This document shows, piece by piece, positions 42,912 to 53,606 of a stretch of 64,000 bases of DNA (its first letter is position 1; each line of letters begins with the position of its first letter). The DNA lies in the NCBI RefSeq assembly GCF_039534975.1, contig NZ_BAAAWH010000001.1:2294001-2358000 (forward strand), given 5' to 3'. Below the pieces are notes generated by a model that worked only from the letters and a program-made list of their open reading frames with translations, did not search any database and was not told the DNA's origin. A program made the translations under genes and the position numbers. The DNA comes from Microbacterium terregens. GTDB taxonomy: Bacteria; Actinomycetota; Actinomycetes; Actinomycetales; Microbacteriaceae.

Positions 42912-44018
42912 TCAGGCGTCCAGACGCAGCAGCCAGCCGTGCTTGTCCGCGGCGCGGCCGTACTGGATGTCGGTGAGCTCCTTGCGAAGCTCCAGCGCGA
43001 GGGTCCCGAGGGGCTGCTCGTCGAAGAAATCCTTGCCCTTGAGCACGCCGATCGGGGTGACGACGGCGGCGGTACCGCAGGCGAACACCTCGACGATGTC
43101 ACCGGATGCCACGCCCTGCCGCCACTCGTCGAACGACACCGCGCGGCCCTCGACCTTGTGACCGCGGTCACGGGCGAGCTGCAGGATCGAATCGCGGGTG
43201 ATGCCTTCAAGAATCGACGGGGACTCGGGGGTCACGATCGTGCCGTCCTTGTAGACGAACACGATGTTCATGCCGCCCAGCTCCTCGACGTTGCGGTCCT
43301 GGTCGAGGAAGACGACCTGGTCGCACTCGTGCTCGTAGGCCTCGGACTGCGGGAGGAGGGATGCCGCGTAGTTGCCGCCGGTCTTCGCTGCGCCCGTGCC
43401 GCCCTTGCCCGCGCGCGAGTATTCCTCGCTGAGCCAGATCGACACCGGATTCACGCCGCCGTGGAAGTACGCTCCCGCGGGCGAGGCGATGACGTAGTAG
43501 TTGACCTTGTGCGCCGGACGCACGCCCAGGAACGCTTCCTTCGCGAACATGAACGGCCGCAGGTACAGGCTCTGGTCCTCGCCCGAAGGCACCCAGGCCC
43601 CGTCGACCGCGATCAGTTCGCGCAGGGACTGGATGAAGTACGAGACCGGAAGCTCCGGCAGCGCGAGCCGACGTGCCGAGCGCTGCAGGCGGCGGCCGTT
43701 CTGGTCGGGCCGGAAGGTGTGGATCGACCCGTCCTGGTGCCGGTAGGCCTTGATGCCCTCGAAGATCTCCTGGCCGTAGTGCAGCACCGCCGCGGCGGGG
43801 TCGAGCGTGATGGGGCCGTAGGGCTGGACGCGGGGACGGTGCCAGCCGCCGCCGACCGACCAGCAGATGTCGACCATGTGGTCGGTGAAGTTCACGCCGA
43901 AGCCCGGGGCCGCGAGGATCTCCTCGCGCTGCGCGGGATTCTTGGCGGCGAGGTTTCGCGTCACGGCGAACTCGAGTGGCGCGAGTCCGGTGTCGGGGTC
44001 GGTTCCGATGAGTGTCAT
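42912..44018 (-). CDS. ilvE: Branched-chain amino acid aminotransferase
   Basis: A 368-aa class IV aminotransferase. The PLP lysine lies in GTGAAKTGGNYAASLLPQ, and the family motifs GQEIFEGIKAYRH and YVIASPAGAYFHGGVNPV are intact. It performs the last step of leucine, isoleucine and valine synthesis and the first of their breakdown. The ATG at 44018 gives normal length. leuB lies 49 bases upstream on the same strand, so the two are probably one transcription unit. Confidence 0.94.
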   Translation of the reverse strand: MTLIGTDPDTGLAPLEFAVTRNLAAKNPAQREEILAAPGFGVNFTDHMVDICWSVGGGWHRPRVQPYGPITLDPAAAVLHYGQEIFEGIKAYRHQDGSIHTFRPDQNGRRLQRSARRLALPELPVSYFIQSLRELIAVDGAWVPSGEDQSLYLRPFMFAKEAFLGVRPAHKVNYYVIASPAGAYFHGGVNPVSIWLSEEYSRAGKGGTGAAKTGGNYAASLLPQSEAYEHECDQVVFLDQDRNVEELGGMNIVFVYKDGTIVTPESPSILEGITRDSILQLARDRGHKVEGRAVSFDEWRQGVASGDIVEVFACGTAAVVTPIGVLKGKDFFDEQPLGTLALELRKELTDIQYGRAADKHGWLLRLDA

Positions 44019-44067
44019 GTCACGTCCAAGGTGGGTAGCGCGCTCACGATGTGAGCGATGTCTCAGA

Positions 44068-45120
44068 TTACGCCCGGAGCCGCTCGAGGATCGCGTCGCC
44101 GATCACGGATGTCTCACGAGCGGTGCCGTCGCGGGCCTCGATGTCGTCCTCGACAGCGCGGGTGACACGCTGTGCCTCGTCGTGCAGCCCGAGATGATCG
44201 AGCAGGAGCGAGACGGAGAGGATCGCGGCAGTGGGATCGGCCTTCTGCTGCCCCGCGATGTCGGGCGCCGAACCGTGAACGGGCTCGAACATCGACGGGA
44301 ACGCGCCGTCCGGGTTGATGTTCCCGGAGGCCGCGAGGCCGATGCCACCGGTGACGGCGCCGGCCAGGTCGGTCAGGATGTCGCCGAAGAGGTTGTCGGT
44401 GACGATGACGTCGAAGCGGGACGGGTTTGTGACCAGGAAGATCGTCGCCGCGTCGACGTGCAGATAGTCTACGGCGACGTCCGGATGCTCCGTCGCCACG
44501 GCGTCGACGATCCGCTGCCACATGCCGCCCGCGTGCACGAGCACGTTCGTCTTGTGCACCAGGGTGAGCTTGCTGCCGCGGCGCTCTGCCAGTGCGAAGG
44601 CGTAGCGCACGACGCGCTCGATGCCGTAGGCGGTGTTCACGGACGTCTCGTTCGCCACTTCGTGCGCAGTGCCCTTGCGAATCGATCCGCCATTGCCCAC
44701 GTAAGGCCCCTCGGTGCCTTCACGAACGACGACGAAGTCGATCTCGCCCGGGTCGGCCAGCGGGCCCGGCGCGCCGGGGTACAGCTTCGAGGGTCGCAGG
44801 TTGACGTAGTGGTCGAGTTCGAACCGCAGCTTCAGGAGCAGCCCGCGCTCGATGTTCGCGTCCTTGAGCCGCGGATCGCCGGGTACTCCCCCGACAGCGC
44901 CGAGCAGGATCGCGTCGTGCGCCTTGATCGACGCCAGGTCGTCGTCGGTCAGCGTGTCGCCGGTGTCGAGGAATCGTCCGGCACCCAGCGAGAAACGCGT
45001 CTTTTCGAAGCGGATGCCGGATCCCGCCGTCGCGGCATCCAAGATCTTCTCGGCCTCTGCGACGACCTCGGGACCGATGCCGTCTCCGGGGATGACGGCC
45101 AGCGTGAACGCGCGCGACAT
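44068..45120 (-). CDS. leuB: 3-isopropylmalate dehydrogenase
   Basis: A 350-aa isocitrate/isopropylmalate dehydrogenase-family enzyme of the leucine pathway. The signature segment includes [20 protein letters not shown], and the substrate region includes [15 protein letters not shown]. It oxidises 3-isopropylmalate with NAD. The ATG at 45120 follows GAGGAGA and matches the family start ([14 protein letters not shown]). Confidence 0.93.
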   Translation of the reverse strand: MSRAFTLAVIPGDGIGPEVVAEAEKILDAATAGSGIRFEKTRFSLGAGRFLDTGDTLTDDDLASIKAHDAILLGAVGGVPGDPRLKDANIERGLLLKLRFELDHYVNLRPSKLYPGAPGPLADPGEIDFVVVREGTEGPYVGNGGSIRKGTAHEVANETSVNTAYGIERVVRYAFALAERRGSKLTLVHKTNVLVHAGGMWQRIVDAVATEHPDVAVDYLHVDAATIFLVTNPSRFDVIVTDNLFGDILTDLAGAVTGGIGLAASGNINPDGAFPSMFEPVHGSAPDIAGQQKADPTAAILSVSLLLDHLGLHDEAQRVTRAVEDDIEARDGTARETSVIGDAILERLRA

Positions 45121-45189
45121 TGCTCTCCTCTTGTCCCTGCCAGCGTACCGGCGGGCGAGCGGCCCAATTCTCGCCACGTGGCTACGAGG

Positions 45190-46731
45190 TCAGCGCTCCG
45201 CCTTCGCGCGACCACCGAGCGTGAACGCGGCGATCACCGCCGCGACGACGATGAGCCCCGCCCCGATGAGCGCGGTCACACCCACGCCGGCATCGAAGGC
45301 GGACGCAGCGGCATCCCGAAGCGCCTGGCCGAGCGCGCCGTCGAGGTCGTGCGAGGCCGCCACGGCACCGGCCAGAGTCTCGCGGGCCGCCGCGGCGGCA
45401 GCGCCGGGCAGCCCGTCCGGGAGGGCCAGGTTGGCGCGGTAGAACGCGGCCAGCAGGCCGCCGATGATGGTGGTGCCGAGAACGGCTCCGAGCTCGTACG
45501 CCGTCTCGGAGACGGCACTTGCAGCGCCCGCCTTCGCCGCCGGCGCGCTGGCAAGGATGAGCTCGTTCGACACGGTCTCGGCCGCGCCGATGCCGACCCC
45601 GAGGGATACGAACGCGGCGATCAGCAGCGGCAGCGCCCCCGCGCTGGTGCTGACGGCCACCAGCACGTACCCGAGGACCGAGAAGCCGAGCGCGAGCGGC
45701 ACGACGAGACGTGGCGCTGCGCGCTTGGCGATCGGCACGATTCCGATGCCGGCCACGATCATCGCCAACAGCCCCGGCACGAGGGCGAGCCCGGCCTGCA
45801 GCGGCGACAGCCCCAGCACGAGCTGCAGGTGCTGCGCGACGAAGTAGAGGAAGCCGACCAGCCCGATGACGCTGAGCAGATTGACCAGCACCGAGCCGGT
45901 GAAGGTGCCGCGGCGGAACAGCGCCATGTCGAGCATCGGCGTCTCAAGCCGGTTCTGACGCCGGACGAACAGGACCCCGAACAGCAATCCCGCCCCGATG
46001 AGGACGAGCGGCAGCGGGCTCTCTGCGCCGTGGACGGCGAACTCCTTGATCGCGTAGACGATCGGCACCATGGTCGCCAGCGACAGCACGACGCTCAGTG
46101 GGTCGAAGCGGCCCGGGTTCGGGTCACGGCTTTCGGGGACCAGGATCGGGACGAGCACCAAGAGCGGTACGAGCACGGGAACGGCCATCAGGAACACGGA
46201 TCCCCAGGCGAAGTGCTCGAGAAGGATGCCGCCGACGACGGGTCCGAGCGCGGCGCCGGCCGAGAAGCCGGCGGCCCACACCGCGATCGCCATGCGGCGC
46301 TGGTCGCGATTGGTGAAGATCGTGCGCAGCAGCGACAGCGTCGACGGCATGAGCATGGCACCGAACACGCCCATTGCCGCGCGTGCCGCGATGAGCCACT
46401 CCGCGCTCGGCGCGAAGGCGGCCAGCGCCGAGACCGCGCCGAATCCCGCGGCGCCGATCAGCAGCATCCGCCGCCTGCCGAACCTGTCCCCCAGCACTCC
46501 CATCGTGACGAGGAGGCTGGCGAGGACCAGTGGGTAGGCGTCGATGATCCACAGCTGCTGGGTCGCGGTGGGCTCGAGGTCGAGCGCGATCTGCGGGAGC
46601 GCGAAGCTCAGGACGGTGTTGTCGACCGAGACCAGCAGCACCGGCAGCATGAGCACCACCAGCGCGGCCCAGCCACGCCAGCCGACGCGCGGGCCGGCCA
46701 CCGTCGGCATGCGGGTCAGCGTGTCGCTCAT
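45190..46731 (-). CDS. MFS drug transporter, DHA2 (EmrB/QacA) type
   Basis: A 513-aa protein with 14 predicted membrane helices. The DHA2 motif C (VFGAMLMPSTLSLLRTIF) and the loop LGDRFGRRRMLLIG are present. It probably exports toxic compounds by proton exchange. It is divergent from a TetR gene with a palindrome between them, the common layout for a repressor-controlled efflux pump. Confidence 0.88.
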   Translation of the reverse strand: MSDTLTRMPTVAGPRVGWRGWAALVVLMLPVLLVSVDNTVLSFALPQIALDLEPTATQQLWIIDAYPLVLASLLVTMGVLGDRFGRRRMLLIGAAGFGAVSALAAFAPSAEWLIAARAAMGVFGAMLMPSTLSLLRTIFTNRDQRRMAIAVWAAGFSAGAALGPVVGGILLEHFAWGSVFLMAVPVLVPLLVLVPILVPESRDPNPGRFDPLSVVLSLATMVPIVYAIKEFAVHGAESPLPLVLIGAGLLFGVLFVRRQNRLETPMLDMALFRRGTFTGSVLVNLLSVIGLVGFLYFVAQHLQLVLGLSPLQAGLALVPGLLAMIVAGIGIVPIAKRAAPRLVVPLALGFSVLGYVLVAVSTSAGALPLLIAAFVSLGVGIGAAETVSNELILASAPAAKAGAASAVSETAYELGAVLGTTIIGGLLAAFYRANLALPDGLPGAAAAAARETLAGAVAASHDLDGALGQALRDAAASAFDAGVGVTALIGAGLIVVAAVIAAFTLGGRAKAER

Positions 46732-46759
46732 CGTTCCTCATTCGTCGTCGGACTCATTC

Positions 46760-46777
46760 ATACCGTCCAGCCGGTAT
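46760..46777. promoter_or_regulatory. Candidate TetR operator
   Basis: ATACCG (46760-46765) and CGGTAT (46772-46777) form a perfect inverted repeat with a 6-base centre, in the 100-base gap between the efflux gene (start 46731) and the TetR gene (start 46832). Binding there would control both. Confidence 0.55.
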
Positions 46778-46831
46778 AGTAACAGCGGTGATCCCCTCCC
46801 CGCTGACTGCCTGCTGGATACGATCGAGCCC

Positions 46832-47377
46832 ATGAGCCGTCCGCCGCGGGCCAGAGAAAGCGTGCTCGACGCGTTCGAGACGATCCTCATCGACGACGGC
46901 GAGCGTGCGGCGACACTGGAGGCGACAGCGCGAGCGGCCGGCGTCTCCAAGGGCGGTCTGCTGTACCACTTCGCTTCGAAGGATGCGCTCGAGGCCGGCG
47001 TCATCGAACGCCTGCAGGCACTGGTGGACGAGGACATCGCCGCGATCACCACTGCGCCCGAGGGCCCGATCGCCTACTTTCTGCGTTCATCCGCCCTCGA
47101 GAACGATCCGCTCGACCGCGCCCTGGTCGCCGTGTCGCGCCTCGCGCAGGGCGGTCACACCCCTGCCAGCGCGGCGCTGCGCCGAGTGCGCGAGCGATGG
47201 GGCGAAGCCATGCGTCCGCACGCGAAGGACGACGCGTCGCTGGACCTGATCCTGCTCGTCAGCGACGGGTTGTATTACAACAACGCCCTCAAAGGCGACG
47301 GGATCGCCGGCCCGGTGCCCCGCGACGAGGCCATGGACCGCCTGATCGCCCTCGTGGAGCGTGCCGCCCGCCGGTGA
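46832..47377 (+). CDS. TetR-family repressor
   Basis: A 181-aa regulator with an N-terminal TetR helix-turn-helix, ATLEATARAAGVSKGGLLYH followed by FASKDALEAGV, and a ligand-binding C-terminal domain. It probably represses the divergent DHA2 efflux gene. The ATG at 46832 is chosen because the helix-turn-helix then begins at about residue 25; the longer frame upstream overlaps the efflux gene. Confidence 0.88.
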   Translation: MSRPPRARESVLDAFETILIDDGERAATLEATARAAGVSKGGLLYHFASKDALEAGVIERLQALVDEDIAAITTAPEGPIAYFLRSSALENDPLDRALVAVSRLAQGGHTPASAALRRVRERWGEAMRPHAKDDASLDLILLVSDGLYYNNALKGDGIAGPVPRDEAMDRLIALVERAARR

Positions 47378-47388
47378 GCGGCCGCCGC

Positions 47389-48993
47389 TCAGGACTCGGT
47401 GATCTCGATCTGACGGAACAGGTCGGCGTGGATCGCGCTCTGCACCTCGTCGAGCAGCTCATCGCTCACCGGTGAGTCCATGGTCAGGATGCTGAGGGCT
47501 TGACCCCCGGCGCTCTTGCGGGCGATCTGCATCCCGGCGATGTTGATGCTCGCCTCGCCGAACTTCTGCCCGTAGATCGCGACGATCCCCGGGCGGTCGG
47601 TGTACAGCATCACCACGTGGTGCTTCTCAATCGGCAGCTCGAGCGCGTAGTCGTTGATGCTGACCAGCTTCTCGATCTGCTTGGTGCCGGTGAGGGTGCC
47701 CGATACCGACAGCTGGGAGCCGTCCGACAGCGCGCCGCGCAGCGTGATCACGTTGCGGTACTCGTCACTGACGTCGTCGACGAGCAGGCGCACGTCGACG
47801 CCGCGCTGCTCGGCGAGCAGCGGAGCGTTCACGTACGAGACGCTCTCGCTCACGATGTTGGTGAACAGGCCCTTCAGCGCGGCGAGTTTGAGCACGCTCA
47901 CGTCGTACTGACTGAGCTCGCCGTGCACCTCGACGTCGAGGCTGGTCAGGGGTGAGTGCGAAAGCGCCGCGAAGATCTGACCGAGCTTCTCGACCAGCGG
48001 GATACCGGGACGCACGTACGGATCGATGATCCCGCCCGCGACGTTGACAGCATCCGGGACCAGCTCGCCGCCCAGCGCGAGGCGGACCGAGCGCGCGACC
48101 GAAACGCCGGCCTTCTCCTGCGCTTCGTCCGTGCTCGCGCCGAGGTGCGGAGTGACGACGACATTCGGCAGATCCAGCAGGCGGTGCGCGTCCGAGTCGG
48201 ATGCGGGGGGCTCGGCGCTGAACACGTCCAGACCGGCGCCCGCGATCTCACCCGCGGTGAGCGCGTCGAACAGAGCGCCCTCGTCGATGAGCCCACCGCG
48301 CGCCACGTTGACCACGAATGCGGTCGGCTTCATGCGGCGCAGCTGCTCGGCACCGATCATGCCTGTGGTCTCCGGGGTCTTGGGCATGTGGATCGTGATG
48401 AAATCGCTCTGCTCGATCAGTTCGTCCAGGCTCACCAGCTGGACGCCGAGCTGCTGCGCGCGAGCGCTCGTGACATACGGGTCGTAGGCGATGACGCGCA
48501 TGTCGAACGCGTTCAGGCGGGCGGCGATCAGCGCACCGATCCTGCCCAGGCCGATGATGCCCACGGTCTTTTCGAACAGCTCGGTGCCGGTGAACGACGA
48601 GCGCTTCCACTGACCCTGCGACAGGGATCCGTGCGCGGCCGGGATGCGCCGGGCGAGGCTGAGGATGTGGCCGATGGTCAGCTCTGCGGCGGAGATGATG
48701 TTGGAGGTCGGTGCGTTCACGACCATGACGCCGGCGGTGGTCGCGGTCTTGATGTCGACGTTGTCCAGCCCGACGCCCGCGCGGGCGATGACCTTCAGCT
48801 GCGGCGCGGCTCCGAGGGCCTCGGCGTCGATCTTGGTCGCCGAACGCACCAGCACGGCCTGCGCGTCCGCGAGGGCGGCGAGAAGCGCGGGGCGGTCGGT
48901 GCCGTCGACCTGGCGGACATCGAAGTCCGGCCCGAGGGCGTCGATGGTTGCGGGTGAGAGTTCTTCGGCGATGAGCACGACAGGCTTCGGCAC
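47389..48993 (-). CDS. serA: D-3-phosphoglycerate dehydrogenase
   Basis: A 534-aa long-form SerA, first enzyme of serine synthesis. The NAD-binding motif is GIIGLGRIGALIAARLN; catalytic-domain segments include ARAGVGLDNVDIKTAT and PHLGASTDEAQEKAG. After the substrate domain comes the intervening domain and a C-terminal ACT domain (HHVVMLYTDRPGIVAIYG, about 455-530) for feedback control by serine. The GTG at 48993 (VPKPVVLIAEE) is the usual start and follows AAAGGA. Confidence 0.94.
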   Translation of the reverse strand: MPKPVVLIAEELSPATIDALGPDFDVRQVDGTDRPALLAALADAQAVLVRSATKIDAEALGAAPQLKVIARAGVGLDNVDIKTATTAGVMVVNAPTSNIISAAELTIGHILSLARRIPAAHGSLSQGQWKRSSFTGTELFEKTVGIIGLGRIGALIAARLNAFDMRVIAYDPYVTSARAQQLGVQLVSLDELIEQSDFITIHMPKTPETTGMIGAEQLRRMKPTAFVVNVARGGLIDEGALFDALTAGEIAGAGLDVFSAEPPASDSDAHRLLDLPNVVVTPHLGASTDEAQEKAGVSVARSVRLALGGELVPDAVNVAGGIIDPYVRPGIPLVEKLGQIFAALSHSPLTSLDVEVHGELSQYDVSVLKLAALKGLFTNIVSESVSYVNAPLLAEQRGVDVRLLVDDVSDEYRNVITLRGALSDGSQLSVSGTLTGTKQIEKLVSINDYALELPIEKHHVVMLYTDRPGIVAIYGQKFGEASINIAGMQIARKSAGGQALSILTMDSPVSDELLDEVQSAIHADLFRQIEITES

Positions 48994-49137
48994 GGCAGCG
49001 GATCCTTTGGAGCGGTGGGCACGCGAGATGCGGCCTGAAGACGAGTGGATGCTGCGCCGCACGCCATCGGGGCGCATACACGTGCCACTCTATCGGCTTG
49101 CCTGTATCAGCCCCGCCGCATGACGACCCGACCGGCC

Positions 49138-49488
49138 TCAGGCCAGCAGCGAGGCCGTGTTCAGCGTGGTGTACGCGACGACGTTGAGCCAGAAGACGGC
49201 GACCAACGCGAGTCCGGTCAGCATGACCAGCAGGAGGTGATGCGGCGGACGCTTGTAGCCCAGGGCGAATGCCCCTGCCCACACCAGGAGCGGGAAGACG
49301 ATGGCGAAGATCCAGACGAACCAGCCCAGGGCGTTGAGCCCGAGCGGAGCGGCCTGGAGCAGGTTGCCGAGCGCGTTCCACGCCGCGTAGGCGTAGAACA
49401 GTCCGAGCGCGCCTGCGATGGTGGCGATGAGCCACGTGGGCGTGGTCCGGCGGGCGGATGCCGCGGCACGTGCGTCGGTCTGGCTCAC
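49138..49488 (-). CDS. Membrane protein, 116 aa
   Basis: No named family recognised. Three hydrophobic segments (about 18-40, 47-68, 81-105) follow a short Ala/Thr-rich N-terminus. The GTG at 49488 overlaps the TGA of the preceding membrane-protein gene (GTGA), so the two proteins are translationally coupled and may act together. It lies downstream of ilvC and upstream of serA on the same strand. Confidence 0.7.
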   Translation of the reverse strand: MSQTDARAAASARRTTPTWLIATIAGALGLFYAYAAWNALGNLLQAAPLGLNALGWFVWIFAIVFPLLVWAGAFALGYKRPPHHLLLVMLTGLALVAVFWLNVVAYTTLNTASLLA

Positions 49489-50021
49489 AGTCCCACCGCT
49501 CCGATCATGATGAACGGCCAGGGCATCAGCAGAGCGACGCCCGCGATCAGCCACGCGAAGCGCACCCAGGGCTTCGACGCGACCGTCAGCAGGAAGACCG
49601 TGCCGAACCACAGCAGCGGGGCGAGGACGGCCAGCCAGAGACTCCCCTGGTACATGACATCGCTGACGAGATACTGCCGCGCGCCCTGCAGGCGCAGCCC
49701 GCCGATCAGCCAGCCGATCGCGAAGAGCAGATAGGCGCCACCCAGGATGCCGAGCGTGATCAGGGTCGCGTTGCCCATCGGGACGCGATCGCGCGGCATT
49801 GTGACGGTGCCGTCACTGTGGACGCGGCCGACGTCGGCGCTTCCTTTGCCCACCGCGGTGTAGCCGTCCGGCAGTGCAGTGGGGGCGGCATCCGTCGGCT
49901 GGTCGATGGGCTCCGTCACCGGAGCGGGCGCGCGTGCATCTCCCGTGGGGGTGCCGAGGTCCAGCGTCGGGTCGTCGTCACCGCCCCACGCAAGGGCGTC
50001 GTCGTCTGTGCCGCGGGCCAT
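49485..50021 (-). CDS. Membrane protein with disordered N-terminus, 178 aa
   Basis: No named family recognised. The first ~85 residues are acidic and Pro/Asp-rich (TDDDALAWGGDDDPTLDLG), probably disordered in the cytoplasm; a short ordered strand GRVHSDGTVTMPRDR precedes three membrane helices (about 98-118, 128-150, 155-175). The ATG at 50021 is the first plausible start after the hairpin. The gene overlaps the next membrane-protein gene by 4 bases. Confidence 0.7.
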   Translation of the reverse strand: MARGTDDDALAWGGDDDPTLDLGTPTGDARAPAPVTEPIDQPTDAAPTALPDGYTAVGKGSADVGRVHSDGTVTMPRDRVPMGNATLITLGILGGAYLLFAIGWLIGGLRLQGARQYLVSDVMYQGSLWLAVLAPLLWFGTVFLLTVASKPWVRFAWLIAGVALLMPWPFIMIGAVGL

Positions 50022-50111
50022 GAGGCCAGCGTAGCCGCGCGGCAGGGATGCGCCCGCCGTGGGCCGGGCGAGTTCCGGGACGCTGTCCCAGATTCGGAAA
50101 TGGCCGCCGGA

Positions 50112-50159
50112 ATCGGAAGATCGCACTGGTCGTATCCGAATCCAGTGCGATCCTCCGAT
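50112..50159. terminator. Long hairpin downstream of ilvC
   Basis: ATCGGAAGATCGCACTGG (50112-50129) and CCAGTGCGATCCTCCGAT (50142-50159) pair over 18 positions with one G-T pair and a 12-base loop. It lies 32 bases after the ilvC stop codon. There is no T run, so it may be a terminator of the actinobacterial type or an mRNA-stabilising hairpin. Confidence 0.6.
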
Positions 50160-50190
50160 CTGCCGCCCGCGGTCGTCGCGGGCCGTGGGA

Positions 50191-51249
<1,059 letters not shown>

Positions 51250-51759
51250 TCAGCCGCGCAGGACGCGTTCGGTGATGCTCTTGCCGCCGCGGCCGAGGGC
51301 GAGGAGCCCGGACTGCGCCAGTTCCTTGATGCCGAACGGCTCCAGAGCGCGGAGGAACGCGTCCACCTTGCCCTTGTCACCGGTCACCTCGACCACGAGA
51401 GCGTCCGAGGCGTAGTCGACGATGGATCCGCGGAAGAGGTTCACGACCTCGAGGACGTTTGAGCGGCTGGCGTTGTCGGCGCGCACTTTCACCAGCATGT
51501 GCTCGCGCTGCACCGACGAGGTCATGTCCAGCTCGACGATCTTGATGACGTTGACCAGCTTGTTCAGCTGCTTGGTCACCTGCTCGAGCGGCAGCTCCTC
51601 GACGTCCACGACGACCGTGATGCGCGAGAGACCCGGCACCTCGGTGACGCCCACGGCGAGGGATTCGATGTTGAAGCCGCGTCGGGCGAACAGCCCTGCG
51701 ACGCGCGTCAGAAGACCGGGTTTGTCCTCCACGAGGAGGCTCAGCACGTGGCTCGGCAT
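51250..51759 (-). CDS. ilvN: Acetolactate synthase small subunit
   Basis: A 169-aa regulatory subunit with an N-terminal ACT domain (LSLLVEDKPGLLTRVAGLFA, then RGFNIESLAVG) that binds valine for feedback inhibition, and the usual C-terminal domain. It starts 3 bases after the ilvB stop codon and is coupled to it. Confidence 0.94.
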   Translation of the reverse strand: MPSHVLSLLVEDKPGLLTRVAGLFARRGFNIESLAVGVTEVPGLSRITVVVDVEELPLEQVTKQLNKLVNVIKIVELDMTSSVQREHMLVKVRADNASRSNVLEVVNLFRGSIVDYASDALVVEVTGDKGKVDAFLRALEPFGIKELAQSGLLALGRGGKSITERVLRG

Positions 51760-51762
51760 GAC

Positions 51763-53565
51763 TCAGGCCTCCTCATCGAACGTCGGGGAGTGGTCTCGGG
51801 CGTACTGGACGTAGCTGTTGCTGACGCCCTGCGGCACCATCGGCCAGACCATCGCGTCGGCGCTCACCACGAAGTCGATGACGACGGGGCGGTCATTGGT
51901 CTCCAGCGCGAGTCTGATCGCGGCATCCACATCCTCTTCCTTCTCGACGCGGATCGCGAGGCAGCCGTACGCCTCCGCCAGCTTCACGAAGTCGGGGATG
52001 CGCACGGTGCCGTGTCCCGTGTTGAGGTCGGTGTGCGAGTACCGGCCGTCGTAGAAGAGGCTCTGCCACTGCCGCACCATGCCGAGCGAGGAGTTGTTGA
52101 TGATCGCGACCTTGATCGGAATGTTGTTGATCGCGCAGGTGGCGAGCTCCTGGTTGGTCATCTGGAAGCATCCGTCGCCGTCGATCGCCCAGACGTGACG
52201 GTCGGGCTCGGCGACCTTGGCGCCCATGGCCGCCGGCACCGAGTAGCCCATGGTTCCGGCCCCGCCGGAGTTCAGCCACGCGTTCGGACGCTCGTACTTG
52301 ATGAACTGCGCCGCCCACATCTGGTGCTGGCCGACCCCCGCGGCGAAGATGCCCTCGGGTCCGGTCAGCTCGCCGATCCGGGAGATGACGTACTGCGGGG
52401 ACATGAGACCGTCGGTCGGCTGCGTGTAACCGAGCGGGAATTCATCGCGGAGCCCGTCGAGGAACGACCACCACTCCTCGGTGTCGGGCGCGGCGCCGTC
52501 GATCTGGCCGCGGAAGGCGGCTTCGAGGTCGACCAGGACGTCCTTGAGGTCGCCCACGATGGGCACGTCCGCGGTGCGGATCTTGCCGATCTCGGCGGGA
52601 TCGATGTCGACGTGCACGACCTTCGCGTTGGGGGCGAACAGGGCCGCCTTGCCGGTCACGCGGTCATCGAAGCGCGCGCCGAGCGAGATGAGCAGATCGG
52701 CATCCTGCAGCGCCAGAACCGCCGGGACGGTGCCGTGCATTCCGGGCATGCCGAGGTGCTGAGGGTGCGAGTCGGGGAACGCCCCGCGTGCCATGAGCGT
52801 GGTGACCACCGGCGCACCGGTCGTCTCGGCCAGGGCGAGCAGCTCCTGCGACGCCTGGGAGCGGATGACCCCGCCGCCCACGTAGAGCACGGGCTTCTTG
52901 GCCTGTGCGAGCAGCTGCGCGGCGGCCTGGATCTGCTTGCCATGCGCCTTGGTCACCGGCCGGTATCCGGGCAGGTCGACCTTGGGCGGCCAGATGAACG
53001 GCACCTCGGCCTGCTGGGCATCCTTCGTGATGTCCACCAGCACCGGGCCGGGACGGCCCGTGCCGGCGATGTGGAAGGCGGCCGCGATCGCGCTGGGGAT
53101 CTCTTCGGCCCGCTTGACCAGGAACGAGTGCTTCGTGATCGGCATCGTGATGCCGACGATGTCCGCTTCCTGGAACGCGTCGGTACCCATCAGGTTCGAG
53201 AAGACCTGGCCGGTGATGCACACGATCGGCACCGAGTCCATGTAGGCATCGGCGATCGCGGTGACGAGGTTGGTCGCCCCCGGCCCGGAGGTGGCGATCG
53301 CGACGCCGACCCTGTTGGATGCCGCGGCGTAACCCTCGGCGGCGTGACCCGCGCCCTGTTCGTGGCGGACGAGGATGTGACGCAGCTCGGTGCTGTCCAT
53401 GAGGGGGTCGTATACGGGCAGGATCGCACCGCCGGGCAGACCGAAGACGTCGGTGACGCCGAGCAGTTCGAGCGAGCGGACGACCGCCTGAGCGCCCGTG
53501 AGCACAGGCGCGGATGCGCTGCGAGCGGGTGGCCGGGGAATGGCCGTGGCTGATTCGGCGGACAT
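51763..53565 (-). CDS. ilvB: Acetolactate synthase large subunit
   Basis: A 600-aa thiamine-diphosphate enzyme. Activating Glu in [30 protein letters not shown], and the cofactor motif [20 protein letters not shown] ending in INN. It condenses two pyruvates, or pyruvate with 2-oxobutyrate, as the first common step of branched-chain amino acid synthesis, working with IlvN. The gap to ilvD is 41 bases, too short for an attenuator, so control must act at the ilvD promoter or elsewhere. Confidence 0.95.
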   Translation of the reverse strand: MSAESATAIPRPPARSASAPVLTGAQAVVRSLELLGVTDVFGLPGGAILPVYDPLMDSTELRHILVRHEQGAGHAAEGYAAASNRVGVAIATSGPGATNLVTAIADAYMDSVPIVCITGQVFSNLMGTDAFQEADIVGITMPITKHSFLVKRAEEIPSAIAAAFHIAGTGRPGPVLVDITKDAQQAEVPFIWPPKVDLPGYRPVTKAHGKQIQAAAQLLAQAKKPVLYVGGGVIRSQASQELLALAETTGAPVVTTLMARGAFPDSHPQHLGMPGMHGTVPAVLALQDADLLISLGARFDDRVTGKAALFAPNAKVVHVDIDPAEIGKIRTADVPIVGDLKDVLVDLEAAFRGQIDGAAPDTEEWWSFLDGLRDEFPLGYTQPTDGLMSPQYVISRIGELTGPEGIFAAGVGQHQMWAAQFIKYERPNAWLNSGGAGTMGYSVPAAMGAKVAEPDRHVWAIDGDGCFQMTNQELATCAINNIPIKVAIINNSSLGMVRQWQSLFYDGRYSHTDLNTGHGTVRIPDFVKLAEAYGCLAIRVEKEEDVDAAIRLALETNDRPVVIDFVVSADAMVWPMVPQGVSNSYVQYARDHSPTFDEEA

Positions 53566-53606
53566 GATGATGATCCTCTGTCGAGAGATGGGTGTCTGGG
53601 GCAGGC

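Noticed and set aside
43867-46779. A 970-codon plus-strand frame opposite leuB and the DHA2 transporter
   Set aside because: It is a shadow of two genes with clear motifs on the minus strand; its translation is dominated by Arg, Asp, Gly and Glu.
53566-53606. Leader-peptide attenuator before ilvB
   Set aside because: Only 41 bases separate ilvD and ilvB, too short for a leader peptide and alternative hairpins.
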